Source: SHLQ01 sp964517125 (GTDB lineage Bacteria > Actinomycetota > Acidimicrobiia > Acidimicrobiales > SHLQ01). From it: a stretch of 64,000 nucleotides of DNA. The first letter of the stretch is position 1, and every line of letters begins with the position of its first letter. A model generated the notes under the pieces. The model did no database searches. It was not told where the DNA came from and worked only from the letters and a program-made list of their open reading frames with translations. Shown one piece after another: positions 49,246 through 57,587 of the stretch. Position numbers and translations under genes: made by a program. Location of the stretch: assembly GCA_964517125.1 (NCBI GenBank), contig CAZFBD010000001.1, forward strand, positions 124,001 to 188,000, written 5' to 3'.

Positions 49246-50826
49246 TCAGCCAGACACCGGGGCCGGCCGCACCCGGTTCCGCCCCGCCTGTTTTGCCGCA
49301 TAGAGCTTTTCGTCGGCACGCGTCGCAAGGGTGTGAATCTTCACGCTCGGCCCGACCTCGACCCCAACGCTGCAGGTAACCGCCTCATCGATACCTTCGA
49401 GCGTCCAGGGTTCGGCAAGAAGGCCGGACCGAATTCGCTCGGCGAGCAGGAGTGCATGCTCCAGCGATCCGGTGTCGGCGATGACCGCGAACTCATCACC
49501 TCCGTAGCGAAAGACGAGGTCGGAGTTGCGACACATCTGCGACGCAATCGATGCTGAGCGGGCGATGACCCGATCGCCCGTTCCGTGGCCGTACCGATCG
49601 TTGATCTCCTTGAACCCGTCGAGGTCCAGAAGGAGCACAGCGATGTCTCGAGCCGGACCGACACGGATGTCCTCGAGCCGTTCTTCATAGGCCCGTCGGT
49701 TCCCGACCCGTGAGACCTCGTCGAGTAGCGCCTGTTCGGTGAGCTCAGTGGTCCGGTCCAGGAGCCGTCGCTGATCGAGCTCGAGTTCCACCCGCTCATC
49801 GATGAGGGACAACATGACGTCGGCGCGGCCGCTGGTTTCCTGGAGGGCGAGTTCCGTCGCGTGACGCGAGTCTGCCAGCGCACCGGCGAGGTCGCCCATG
49901 GTCTCCCGGACCTCGGAGCGTTGCCGGAGCGCGGCGACCCGTTGCAGCGGCACCAGTTGGTCGCCGTCGTCGTCGGAGACACACCGGTTCGTCAGCAGCA
50001 GGGCCCGTTCCAGATCACCACGGTGGAGGGCAAGCGGCGCTTCGATGAGGCACAGATACCGGGTGAACGCCTCCGACGGATGAATCGAGGTTGCGTCCAG
50101 GTCACCCCATTCCGCCGCTGCGGCGTCGAGGTCGCCTTGAAGCTGCTTCACGTGGGCGAGACCGGCCCGGGTGAAGGATGTGGTTGCCGACGTTGAGCCG
50201 CCGCTGCCTGCGCTGGTGAGTACGGACTCGATCAGGTCGAACCGACGCGGGGTCGCAACCTCGCTCGTGGCTCGACCGGCGATCAACATCTCGCGGGACA
50301 GCGCCAGGGACAGGTTGCTTGCGGCCGCAATCATGGCCTGTGGCGACATTGGTTGGACCCGTCCGCTGGTCATGGCGTCGTCGAACCTGTCGGCGGCCAG
50401 GCCGTAGGCGCCGAGCGAAAGAAGTGCGACACCAGTGTTGATGGACGCACGGCCCGAGTGCATGGCCGATGGGTGCCGTCGGGCGAGGCTCTGAAGGTCG
50501 AGGCACAGCTCCATGCACCGGTCGAGGTCTCCGGCAAGAGCCGCCATGGAGGCCTGAACGCCGAGCGCCGAGGCCAGCGCGCTCGGGTCGCCGTGTTCCT
50601 GGAGGAATGGAAGTGCGTCGGCAATGAGGTCTGAGAGCTCATCGGTGGTCAGGACACCCTGAGACAGGCCGATGTGGGCGACCATCACATGGCTCCGGTC
50701 GTGGTGGGAGAGCCCCGGATCCTGGAGGAGTTGCTCGATCTCCTGTCGCAACGCGGCATCAGATTCGATCGATGTTGCGGCATTCGCAACGATCTTCTCG
50801 ACGTGCGGGGAGTCATATGTGGTCAC
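49246..50826 (-). CDS. diguanylate cyclase with TPR-like N-terminal region
   Basis: A 526-residue protein. Residues 1 to about 360 are all-helical with repeat-like pairs (for example DRCMELCLDLQSLARRHPSA, DFDDAMTSG-type units), resembling TPR or bacterial transcriptional-activator repeats. The C-terminal GGDEF domain (about 365-520) has LLLDLDGFKEINDRYGHGTGD and the intact active site RYGGDEF, so it should make cyclic di-GMP. No membrane helix is seen. The start is GTG 50826 (or TTG 50835), with AAGGG upstream. It is divergent from the ABC-F gene. Confidence 0.88.
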   Translation of the reverse strand: MTTYDSPHVEKIVANAATSIESDAALRQEIEQLLQDPGLSHHDRSHVMVAHIGLSQGVLTTDELSDLIADALPFLQEHGDPSALASALGVQASMAALAGDLDRCMELCLDLQSLARRHPSAMHSGRASINTGVALLSLGAYGLAADRFDDAMTSGRVQPMSPQAMIAAASNLSLALSREMLIAGRATSEVATPRRFDLIESVLTSAGSGGSTSATTSFTRAGLAHVKQLQGDLDAAAAEWGDLDATSIHPSEAFTRYLCLIEAPLALHRGDLERALLLTNRCVSDDDGDQLVPLQRVAALRQRSEVRETMGDLAGALADSRHATELALQETSGRADVMLSLIDERVELELDQRRLLDRTTELTEQALLDEVSRVGNRRAYEERLEDIRVGPARDIAVLLLDLDGFKEINDRYGHGTGDRVIARSASIASQMCRNSDLVFRYGGDEFAVIADTGSLEHALLLAERIRSGLLAEPWTLEGIDEAVTCSVGVEVGPSVKIHTLATRADEKLYAAKQAGRNRVRPAPVSG

Positions 50827-50945
50827 GCGAGCCAACCCTTACATCCGTCATTGAAACCACCCACGCCGAGAGTGTAGGTCCCCCGGCGCTGCCACTGGGG
50901 ACGGCTGGTCGCGCAGTTGACGAGATCCGCAGGCAGGATGGTCGG

Positions 50946-52586
50946 GTGAGCAGCATTGTGGTGTCCGATCTCGACTACGCCCCGCCGGGCGCCGACTCGC
51001 TGTTCTTCGACATCAGCTTCGGGGTGTCTCCCGGGGACCACGCCGCGATCGTTGGGCCGAACGGCGTTGGCAAGAGCACGATTCTGCGGATCCTGTCGGG
51101 TGAACTGCTGGCAGACGGAGGCGAGTTCGCCGTTGGCGGATCGTTCCTGACGATGAGCCAGGACGTGGGTATGGGACGACCCGACGACACGCTTCGGGAC
51201 ATGCTGCTCGAGGTCGCACTTCCCGAGTTGCGGACTGCCGGCCAGGCGCTCGTTGCTGCCGAGAAGGCGCTTGCCGATGGGACCGACGACGGCATGGGAT
51301 ACGCCGATGCACTCGCCCGATGGGGCGACCTCGGCGGGTACGAGCTCGAGGCACAGTGGGCGGCGTCCGCCGAACGGAGCGTGAAGAGCGCCGTCTCCGA
51401 CTTCACCTCCAGGCGTGTGGGCGAGCTGTCGGGCGGCGAGCGAAAGCGGCTTGTGCTCGATCTGCTCCTCACCTCGGGAGCCGACGTGCTTCTGCTCGAC
51501 GAGCCCGACAACTACCTCGACATTCCGACGAGGGTGTGGCTCGAGGAGCAGATTCTTCAGTGCTCCAGCACCATCCTCATGGTCAGCCACGACCGCTCGC
51601 TTCTGGAACGCGTCGCCACGAAGATCGTCGTGCTCGAAGGCTCCGGGTGCTGGGTCCACGGTGGCTCGTACGCAACATTCCCGGCTGCACGTGAACAGCG
51701 ACAGGCACAACTTGGAGACGCGCTCAAGCGATGGAATGAAGAAGAGCGCCGGCTCCACGCCCACATGAAGGTCATGAAGGCCAGGGCGGCGCAGAACTTC
51801 AAGAACGCCACCAAGGCAAATGCGGCGGAGACCCGCTGGGAGAAGTTCGTGGCGAAGGGTCCACCGCCCCCGCCCGTGCCGGATCAGCAGATTCACGTCG
51901 GCCTGCAGGGAGCCGACAGCGCCCGGCGTGTGCTGAACCTGGTCGACGTCGCCATCGGTGACTTGTTCTTTCCCTTCTCTGACGAAGTGCACTTCGGCGA
52001 ACGTCTGGGCCTCATCGGGCCGAACGGCACCGGAAAGACGCACCTTCTGCGAGCGCTCGCCGGAGAGATCGCGCCCGATGAGGGCACGGTCGGGTTGGGC
52101 CCACGAACCTCGGTGGGCACATTCACGCAGATCAACGATCGTCCCGACTTTCTCGGCCAGGAAGCCATCGAGATCGTGGGTGAGCGAGTGCACGACGAAG
52201 AGCGTTCGATGAAGGCATTGGCCCGCTACGGATTGGCCGCACACGCCCGCCAGGAGTTTGAGACACTCAGCGGTGGTCAGAAGGCGCGGCTCGAGATCCT
52301 GTGTCTCGAACTGGAGGGACACAACGTGTTGCTGCTCGACGAGCCGACCGACAACCTCGACATCGAGTCGTCCGAGGCGCTCGAACAGGCCCTCGAGAGC
52401 TTTGTCGGCACGGTCGTGGCCGTGAGCCACGACCGGACCTTCCTGCATCGGCTGGATCGCTTCGTGATGATCAATGACGATGGCGCGGTGTGGTCCATCC
52501 CGGACTACGAGATCGCCCTGAAGGCCCTGTCGAACCCCGAGGGAGTCGACCGCCTGAAGTTCGCCAAGGCACTGACGGTGTTGTGA
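50946..52586 (+). CDS. ABC-F family ATPase
   Basis: A 546-residue soluble protein with two ABC ATPase domains and no membrane part. Walker A motifs GPNGVGKST and GPNGTGKTH, signatures LSGGERKRL and LSGGQKARLE, Walker B VLLLDEPDNYLD and VLLLDEPTDNLD. The charged linker (DALKRWNEEERRLHAHMKVM) fits an ABC-F interdomain arm that reaches into the ribosome. Members act as translation factors or antibiotic-resistance proteins; which applies here is unknown. GTG 50946 was chosen; CAGGAT lies 6 bases upstream. The stop overlaps the next gene start as GTGA. Confidence 0.88.
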   Translation: MSSIVVSDLDYAPPGADSLFFDISFGVSPGDHAAIVGPNGVGKSTILRILSGELLADGGEFAVGGSFLTMSQDVGMGRPDDTLRDMLLEVALPELRTAGQALVAAEKALADGTDDGMGYADALARWGDLGGYELEAQWAASAERSVKSAVSDFTSRRVGELSGGERKRLVLDLLLTSGADVLLLDEPDNYLDIPTRVWLEEQILQCSSTILMVSHDRSLLERVATKIVVLEGSGCWVHGGSYATFPAAREQRQAQLGDALKRWNEEERRLHAHMKVMKARAAQNFKNATKANAAETRWEKFVAKGPPPPPVPDQQIHVGLQGADSARRVLNLVDVAIGDLFFPFSDEVHFGERLGLIGPNGTGKTHLLRALAGEIAPDEGTVGLGPRTSVGTFTQINDRPDFLGQEAIEIVGERVHDEERSMKALARYGLAAHARQEFETLSGGQKARLEILCLELEGHNVLLLDEPTDNLDIESSEALEQALESFVGTVVAVSHDRTFLHRLDRFVMINDDGAVWSIPDYEIALKALSNPEGVDRLKFAKALTVL

Positions 52587-53485
52587 CCTCGACGATCAGC
52601 GACAACGCCAATTTGCGAGGCGCCGGGTGGATGACCCTGGCCATGGCCGGCTACGTGTTGAACGACACGTTCATCAAGCTGGCAGCCGACGACATGCCGC
52701 TCTTTCAGGCGGTCTTCCTGCGCGGATTGTTCGTGTCGGCGGTGCTCACGATCGCCACCATGCGGCGGGGCGAACTCGCGTTGCTCCGAACCCGACTCAG
52801 CCGACCCATGGTCGTACGTTTCGCCATGGAAACGATCGGCACGGTGTTCTTTCTTCTGGCGCTCACGAATCTGCCGCTTGCCGGGATCACCGCGGTCATG
52901 CAGATCGTTCCCATTGCGGTGACGTTCGCTGCCGCACGTCTCCTGCGCGAGCGCGTGAGTGTGCATCGCGTGGCTGCCGTCGTCGTTGGCTTTGGTGGCG
53001 TGTTGCTCATTCTTCGGCCGTGGTCCGACTCCTTCAGCCCATGGTTTCTTGCCGGGCTCGTCGCCGTTGGGTTGGTCGTCATTCGAGAACTCGCAACCCG
53101 GGGCATCCCCGACGACGTGCCGTCCCTGGTGATCGCCTTGGGAACCGCCCTGTGCATCACAGCGCTCGGCCTTGGGGTCTCGGTGTTTGAGGGCTGGGCG
53201 CCGCTCGGCATGCGTGATGTCGGGGTTCTCGCACTTGCGGGAGCGTTCCTGACCGTGGGCTACATCGCGAGCGTCGTCACGGTCCGGACCGGTGACCTGA
53301 GCTTCAGCGCTCCGTTCCGCTACACGGTCATGTTGTTCGCGATCGTTCTGCAGATCGTCGTGTTCGGTGAGGTACCCGATCTGCTCACCTTCGTCGGCAG
53401 CGCCGTCATCGTCGGTGCCGGCATCTGGTCGTTCTCCCGCGAACGGGCCGTCTCGCGGAAGCCCCGACTCAACCGCTGGACCTGA
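52583..53485 (+). CDS. EamA/DMT-superfamily transporter
   Basis: A 300-residue membrane protein with ten predicted helices in two EamA repeats; WMTLAMAGYVLNDTFIKLAA opens the first, and ALTNLPLAGITAVMQIVPIA is typical. The GTG at 52583 overlaps the ABC-F stop by 4 bases, so both are translated together. The substrate is unknown; drug/metabolite export is the usual class role. Confidence 0.88.
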   Translation: MTSTISDNANLRGAGWMTLAMAGYVLNDTFIKLAADDMPLFQAVFLRGLFVSAVLTIATMRRGELALLRTRLSRPMVVRFAMETIGTVFFLLALTNLPLAGITAVMQIVPIAVTFAAARLLRERVSVHRVAAVVVGFGGVLLILRPWSDSFSPWFLAGLVAVGLVVIRELATRGIPDDVPSLVIALGTALCITALGLGVSVFEGWAPLGMRDVGVLALAGAFLTVGYIASVVTVRTGDLSFSAPFRYTVMLFAIVLQIVVFGEVPDLLTFVGSAVIVGAGIWSFSRERAVSRKPRLNRWT

Positions 53486-53522
53486 TCGCGCCCCAACCCC
53501 TGACCCGCAGATCAGCGAGCGG

Positions 53523-53528
53523 TACGGT
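53523..53528 (+). promoter_or_regulatory. candidate -10 box of leaderless 2OG-oxygenase gene
   Basis: TACGGT, then 7 bases, then ATG 53536. This supports the ATG over the in-frame GTG at 53527, which would overlap the box. Confidence 0.5.
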
Positions 53529-53535
53529 GGTCGTG

Positions 53536-54492
53536 ATGTCCGACATTCCTGTACTGCGGATGGGGTCCCCGACGTTTGGCGCCGACATGATCGGCGCGGC
53601 CGAGGATGTCGGGTTTTTCTCGGTCGTCGACCACGGTCTCGATCCCGACCTCTTCGACCGTATGCGGTCGCTGTGTGGTGAGCTCTTTGCTCTTTCCGAG
53701 CAGGCAAAGGTCCGCTTGAGAATCACGCCGGACAACTACCGCGGGTTCATCCCGCTTGGTTTCTTCACCCCCAACCGAGCGGAGGCGAACGGCACAGCCC
53801 CAGACCGGTACGAGGGCTTCAAGCTGCATTGGGAGTGCCCTCCAGGTGCAGCAGTGGGCGCAGAGTGTGAGCTGTACGGCTCCAATCGTTGGCCCGACGA
53901 GCTTCCGGAGATGGCGAAGACGGTCGCCGAATACTGGACGGCATGTGAAGGTCTGGCCGAGACCCTTCTGCAGACGTTTGCGCCTGCGCTCCACGTGAGC
54001 ACCGACGCCCTTGTGCGCTGGCACACCGAGACGCTCACGAACATGACGCTGCTGCACTACCCCAGCCAAAGTGCAGCCGATCCGGCCACCGGCATCCATC
54101 CCCACAAGGACACGAACGTGCTGACTTTTCTGCACCCAGACCCGGTCGGCGGTTTGGAGGTTCGCGCAACCGACGGCTCCTGGATCGACGTCCATGCCCC
54201 GGCCGACGCAATGCTTGTCAACACTGGCGAGATGCTCGAGCTCTGGTCTGGGGGCCGCTTTCCGGCCACCCCGCACCGGGTGGTCAACCGCAGCGGCCGG
54301 GAGCGCTACTCCTTCCCCTGGTTTCTCGTACCGAGACACGATGTGGTGGTCGAACCCCTCGTCGAACCTGTGCCCGGATTCGACCGCTCCCCCATGCCCG
54401 TCGGTGCACTGTCCGCCGAGGTTTGGCGGACGAATTGGGCCGACGAAAAGCCGTCCATCGCCGGCCATGATCTGGGTACCCTCGACCGGTGA
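53536..54492 (+). CDS. 2-oxoglutarate/Fe(II)-dependent oxygenase, isopenicillin-N-synthase-like
   Basis: A 318-residue member of the plant-type/IPNS-like oxygenase family. The N-terminal DIOX_N part (AAEDVGFFSVVDHGLD) is followed by the jelly roll with the iron ligands in GIHPHKDTNVLTFL (His and Asp) and TPHRVVN (distal His), and the 2OG-binding Arg and Ser in RERYSFPWFL. It should hydroxylate or otherwise oxidise an unknown small molecule. Its stop overlaps by GTGA the start of a truncated flavoprotein fragment. Confidence 0.9.
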   Translation: MSDIPVLRMGSPTFGADMIGAAEDVGFFSVVDHGLDPDLFDRMRSLCGELFALSEQAKVRLRITPDNYRGFIPLGFFTPNRAEANGTAPDRYEGFKLHWECPPGAAVGAECELYGSNRWPDELPEMAKTVAEYWTACEGLAETLLQTFAPALHVSTDALVRWHTETLTNMTLLHYPSQSAADPATGIHPHKDTNVLTFLHPDPVGGLEVRATDGSWIDVHAPADAMLVNTGEMLELWSGGRFPATPHRVVNRSGRERYSFPWFLVPRHDVVVEPLVEPVPGFDRSPMPVGALSAEVWRTNWADEKPSIAGHDLGTLDR

Positions 54493-54641
54493 ACCACATC
54501 ACGGAACCAGCGCGTCAGACCCCCGTCCTCGCTCAGGTCGATGTCCTCGTCGTCGGCAGCGGGCCCGGCGGATTGTCGGCGGCGATCGGTGCAGCACGAG
54601 CCGGTGCGTCGGTGATCCTCCTCCAGCGCGACGGGTTCTAG
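54489..54641 (+). pseudogene. N-terminal fragment of an FAD-dependent oxidoreductase
   Basis: Fifty residues from GTG 54489 to TAG 54639. DVLVVGSGPGGLSAAIGAAR followed by AGASVILLQRDGF is a dinucleotide-binding Rossmann start of FAD-dependent oxidoreductases, which normally continue for several hundred residues. It stops just where the family motif would go on. The TAG here is also the reverse-strand stop (CTA) of the esterase gene, so the break coincides with the end of the oppositely oriented neighbour. The 4-base GTGA overlap with the oxygenase gene shows it was once the second gene of that operon. Confidence 0.75.
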
Positions 54642-55558
54642 CGGCTGAAGGCGGCCTTGAGGGACGCCGCGGCTGCATTACGCGCCTCGGTGCCGCAGTC
54701 GAGCGTCATGGAGAACACCCCATGGATCACGCCGGGCACCTCGACGATCTCCACCGGAACGCCTGCGGCCGCCAAGGCGTCGCCGTACTGTCTGCCCTCG
54801 CTGCAGAGCGGATCGCACCCTGCGAGGTAGATCCACGCGGACGGTTGCCCACCGAGTTCACCGTGCATCGGAGCGACCCTTGGATCGTCTCGATCGGACG
54901 CAGCCGTGTACTGGTCCCAGAACCACCGCATGCCAGAACGTGTCAGAAAGTGACCGGTGGCGAATCGCTCGTAGCTGGGCGTGGAGAAGTCGTCGGCGAC
55001 CACCGGGTAGACGAGAAGCTGATGGCGAAGCTCAATGCCCCGTCGTTTGGCCTCGATGGCGACACACGCTGCCAGGTTCCCGCCGGCGCTGTCTCCACCC
55101 ACGGCCACACGGGATGCGTCGATCCCGAGTTCGACCGCATTCGCGAGCACCCATTCGGTCGTTGCCATGCAGTCGTCGAACGCGGCCGGGAACACGTGCT
55201 CGGGAGCCAGCCGGTAGTCAACAGACACGACGACACACTCGCCTGCCGCTGCAAGGTGGCGGCCCGGGAGGTCCCCTGATTCAAGGTCCCCAAGCACCCA
55301 GCCGCCACCGTGGAACCAGACGAGAACCGGGAGGTCTTCGTCAGGTGAGGGGCGATGGATCCGGATCATCAGGTCCGTGGCCGGTCCGGGAATCTGGCGA
55401 TCCTCGACCGAATACACGGGGACGAGGTCGGGCGGAGCGACGCGCAGTTCCAGGAAGGCCTCGCGAGCCTCGACAGCGGTCATCTCGGCGAAGTCCTTCA
55501 ACCCCATCGCCGCGTTGGCGTCGAGCACTGCTTGCACCTCGGGACGTAGATCGGTCAT
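54638..55558 (-). CDS. alpha/beta hydrolase, hormone-sensitive-lipase family
   Basis: A 306-residue HSL-type esterase. The oxyanion motif is WFHGGGWVLGD, the nucleophile elbow GGDSAGGN, the acid probably in AGCDPLCSEG, and the His in PGVIHGVF. Length is normal. Soluble, no signal peptide. The stop codon is shared with the truncated flavoprotein on the other strand, suggesting a rearrangement endpoint just beyond its C terminus. The last residues (SLKAAFSR) look complete. It lies 25 bases after an SDR gene. Confidence 0.9.
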   Translation of the reverse strand: MTDLRPEVQAVLDANAAMGLKDFAEMTAVEAREAFLELRVAPPDLVPVYSVEDRQIPGPATDLMIRIHRPSPDEDLPVLVWFHGGGWVLGDLESGDLPGRHLAAAGECVVVSVDYRLAPEHVFPAAFDDCMATTEWVLANAVELGIDASRVAVGGDSAGGNLAACVAIEAKRRGIELRHQLLVYPVVADDFSTPSYERFATGHFLTRSGMRWFWDQYTAASDRDDPRVAPMHGELGGQPSAWIYLAGCDPLCSEGRQYGDALAAAGVPVEIVEVPGVIHGVFSMTLDCGTEARNAAAASLKAAFSR

Positions 55559-55583
55559 GACGGGTGTCTCCTGTTCGACGATT

Positions 55584-56381
55584 TCACTCTGGGGTCACGT
55601 AGGCAGCGGTGAGCCCGCCATCGACGTTGATGTTTGCGCCCGTGACATAGGACGCTTCTACCGACGCAAGGAACAACGCGACCTGGGCCACCTCTTCGGA
55701 CTCGCCGAACCGTCCCATGGGGACATGCACAAGTCGCCGCTGCTTCTTGTCTTCCGTATCGAGAAACGACATGAGCAGTTCGGTGCGCAACGGGCCGGGC
55801 GAGACGGCATTGACGCGGATGTTCTCCCGGGCGTGGACAACGGCCAACTCGCGGGTGAGGGCGAGTACCGCTCCCTTCGAGGCCGTGTAGGCGATCTGGG
55901 GCGCGGCGGCCCCCACCGAAGCGACGAACGAGGCCGTGTTGACGATCGCTCCCCCGCCGCGTCGCCGCAGCGCTGGGATGCCGTGCCGACAGCCGAGCAG
56001 AACTCCTCGGACGTTGATGTCGAGCGTGCGCTCGATGATGTCGTCAGCGGTGCTCACGGCGTCGTCGTCGCCCGCAAGCATGACCCCGGCATTGTTGAAG
56101 AGAATGTCCAGACCGCCGTAGGTAGATTCGGCCAAGTCGACCAGCTGCTTCATCTGGCTGTCGTTCGTGACATCCACGGTTGTTGCGACCGCTCGACCGC
56201 CCTGGTCGATGATCTGCTGAGCCGTGGCATCGTTTGCCTCGGTCACGATGTCTGAACACACCACCGCGCAGCCCTCGTTCGCGAATCTGTGTGCGGTCGC
56301 CCGTCCCACTCCGCCGCCCGCACCGGTGATGATCGCAACCTTGTCGTGAAGGCGAGGCGTGGTTGTTGCTGCAGAACTCAT
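55584..56381 (-). CDS. short-chain dehydrogenase/reductase
   Basis: A 265-residue classical SDR. Cofactor motif TGAGGGVGRA, NNAG at the fourth strand, the Tyr-Lys pair in AYTASKGA, and VSPGPLRTEL near the C-terminal half. The Asp in CSDIV after the second strand favours NAD. The substrate is unknown. TAGGTT is 6 bases before the ATG. It is divergent from the aminotransferase gene at 56442. Confidence 0.9.
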   Translation of the reverse strand: MSSAATTTPRLHDKVAIITGAGGGVGRATAHRFANEGCAVVCSDIVTEANDATAQQIIDQGGRAVATTVDVTNDSQMKQLVDLAESTYGGLDILFNNAGVMLAGDDDAVSTADDIIERTLDINVRGVLLGCRHGIPALRRRGGGAIVNTASFVASVGAAAPQIAYTASKGAVLALTRELAVVHARENIRVNAVSPGPLRTELLMSFLDTEDKKQRRLVHVPMGRFGESEEVAQVALFLASVEASYVTGANINVDGGLTAAYVTPE

Positions 56382-56387
56382 GACGCG

Positions 56388-56393
56388 AACCTA
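56388..56393 (-). promoter_or_regulatory. candidate -10 box of leaderless SDR gene
   Basis: TAGGTT on the minus strand, 6 bases, then the ATG at 56381. Confidence 0.55.
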
Positions 56394-56429
56394 GCCGCCC
56401 ACGTCTGAAGCTTCGCTCCCGAGAGGGTC

Positions 56430-56435
56430 TACGAT
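56430..56435 (+). promoter_or_regulatory. candidate -10 box of leaderless aminotransferase gene
   Basis: TACGAT, 6 bases, then the ATG at 56442. It faces the SDR promoter across 36 bases. Confidence 0.5.
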
Positions 56436-56441
56436 CTGGCG

Positions 56442-57587
56442 ATGTCCGGTCGACTCGTCCTTCCCGATTTCGTCCTCGAGACCTACTTCTCGAAGTGGGA
56501 GTTCGTGGCCGAACATCATCTGACGGCGTCGGACGCCGAGTCCATGACCATCGGTGACGTGCTGGCGCTCGATGACGATCCGATCGACATCAACGAGGTG
56601 CACCTCGGCTACACGCCGACCTGGGGAACCGAGCCTCTGCGAGAGGCGATTGCGGGAACCTACGAGACGCTCGAGCCACAACACGTGCTCGGATTCGCCG
56701 GCGCAGGTGAAGCGCTGTTCTGGGCGATGCAGCTCTTCGTGGAGCCGGGCGACCACGTCATCGTCAATGTCCCCAACTACCAGTCGATCGAATCGATCCC
56801 CCTGGCGACAGGAGTCGACGTCGAAGGCTTGCCGCTGTGGACGGGCAGTGGCGCCGACCTGCAATGGACCCTCGACCTCGACCGCTTCGCTGCGATGCTT
56901 CGACCCGAGACCTCGTTGGTGTCGGTCAACTTTCCCAACAACCCGACGGGCTTCGTGCCGGATCATGAGACGTGGGCCACGTTCAATGCGCTGTGCCACG
57001 AGCGCGGCGTACGGGTGGTCAGCGATGAGGTGTACCGCGGCGTGGAGACCGATCCGTCCCGCACCCTCGCTGCGGCGGCCGACATCAATCCGTCGGCGCT
57101 CACGGTTTCGGTGATGTCGAAGGCGTATGGACTACCCGGTCTGCGAATCGGCTGGATCGCAACGCAGGACACCGGCGCCCTCTCTCAGCTGGAACGGGCC
57201 AAACACTACACAAGCATCTGCAACAGCGGTCCGAGCGAAGCCATCGCGACGGTCGCACTACGGAATGCCGACACGATTCTGGAACGCAACCGCTCGCTCG
57301 TGGCCTCCAACGATCTGGCGGTCCGCTCGTTCATGGACCGTCACGCCGATCTCTTCGACTACCGGTCGCCCGACGGAGGGTGTGTGGCATTCCCGCGGTG
57401 GCTCGGCGAGGGCGACGCGTCCGAGTTCTGCGTTCGAGCCGTCGAGCAGGATGGCGTGCTCCTGCTTCCGAGTTCCGTGTACACGTCGACGCTGGCCCAG
57501 GTGCCCACCGACCATTTCCGCATCGGGATCGGCCGCACCACGGTTCCCGAGAGCCTGATCGCGCTGGAAGGACACCTGAACCGATGA
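56442..57587 (+). CDS. class I/II PLP-dependent aminotransferase
   Basis: A 381-residue fold-type I aminotransferase. VNVPNYQSIESIP, NFPNNPTGFVPD with the ring-contacting Asn, SDEVYRG, and the PLP Lys in SVMSKAYGLPGLRIGW are typical. The substrate is not known. Its stop overlaps the start of the sulfatase gene by 4 bases (ATGA), so the two are made together. This is an unexpected pairing, perhaps for an amino compound carrying a sulfate ester. Confidence 0.9.
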   Translation: MSGRLVLPDFVLETYFSKWEFVAEHHLTASDAESMTIGDVLALDDDPIDINEVHLGYTPTWGTEPLREAIAGTYETLEPQHVLGFAGAGEALFWAMQLFVEPGDHVIVNVPNYQSIESIPLATGVDVEGLPLWTGSGADLQWTLDLDRFAAMLRPETSLVSVNFPNNPTGFVPDHETWATFNALCHERGVRVVSDEVYRGVETDPSRTLAAAADINPSALTVSVMSKAYGLPGLRIGWIATQDTGALSQLERAKHYTSICNSGPSEAIATVALRNADTILERNRSLVASNDLAVRSFMDRHADLFDYRSPDGGCVAFPRWLGEGDASEFCVRAVEQDGVLLLPSSVYTSTLAQVPTDHFRIGIGRTTVPESLIALEGHLNR

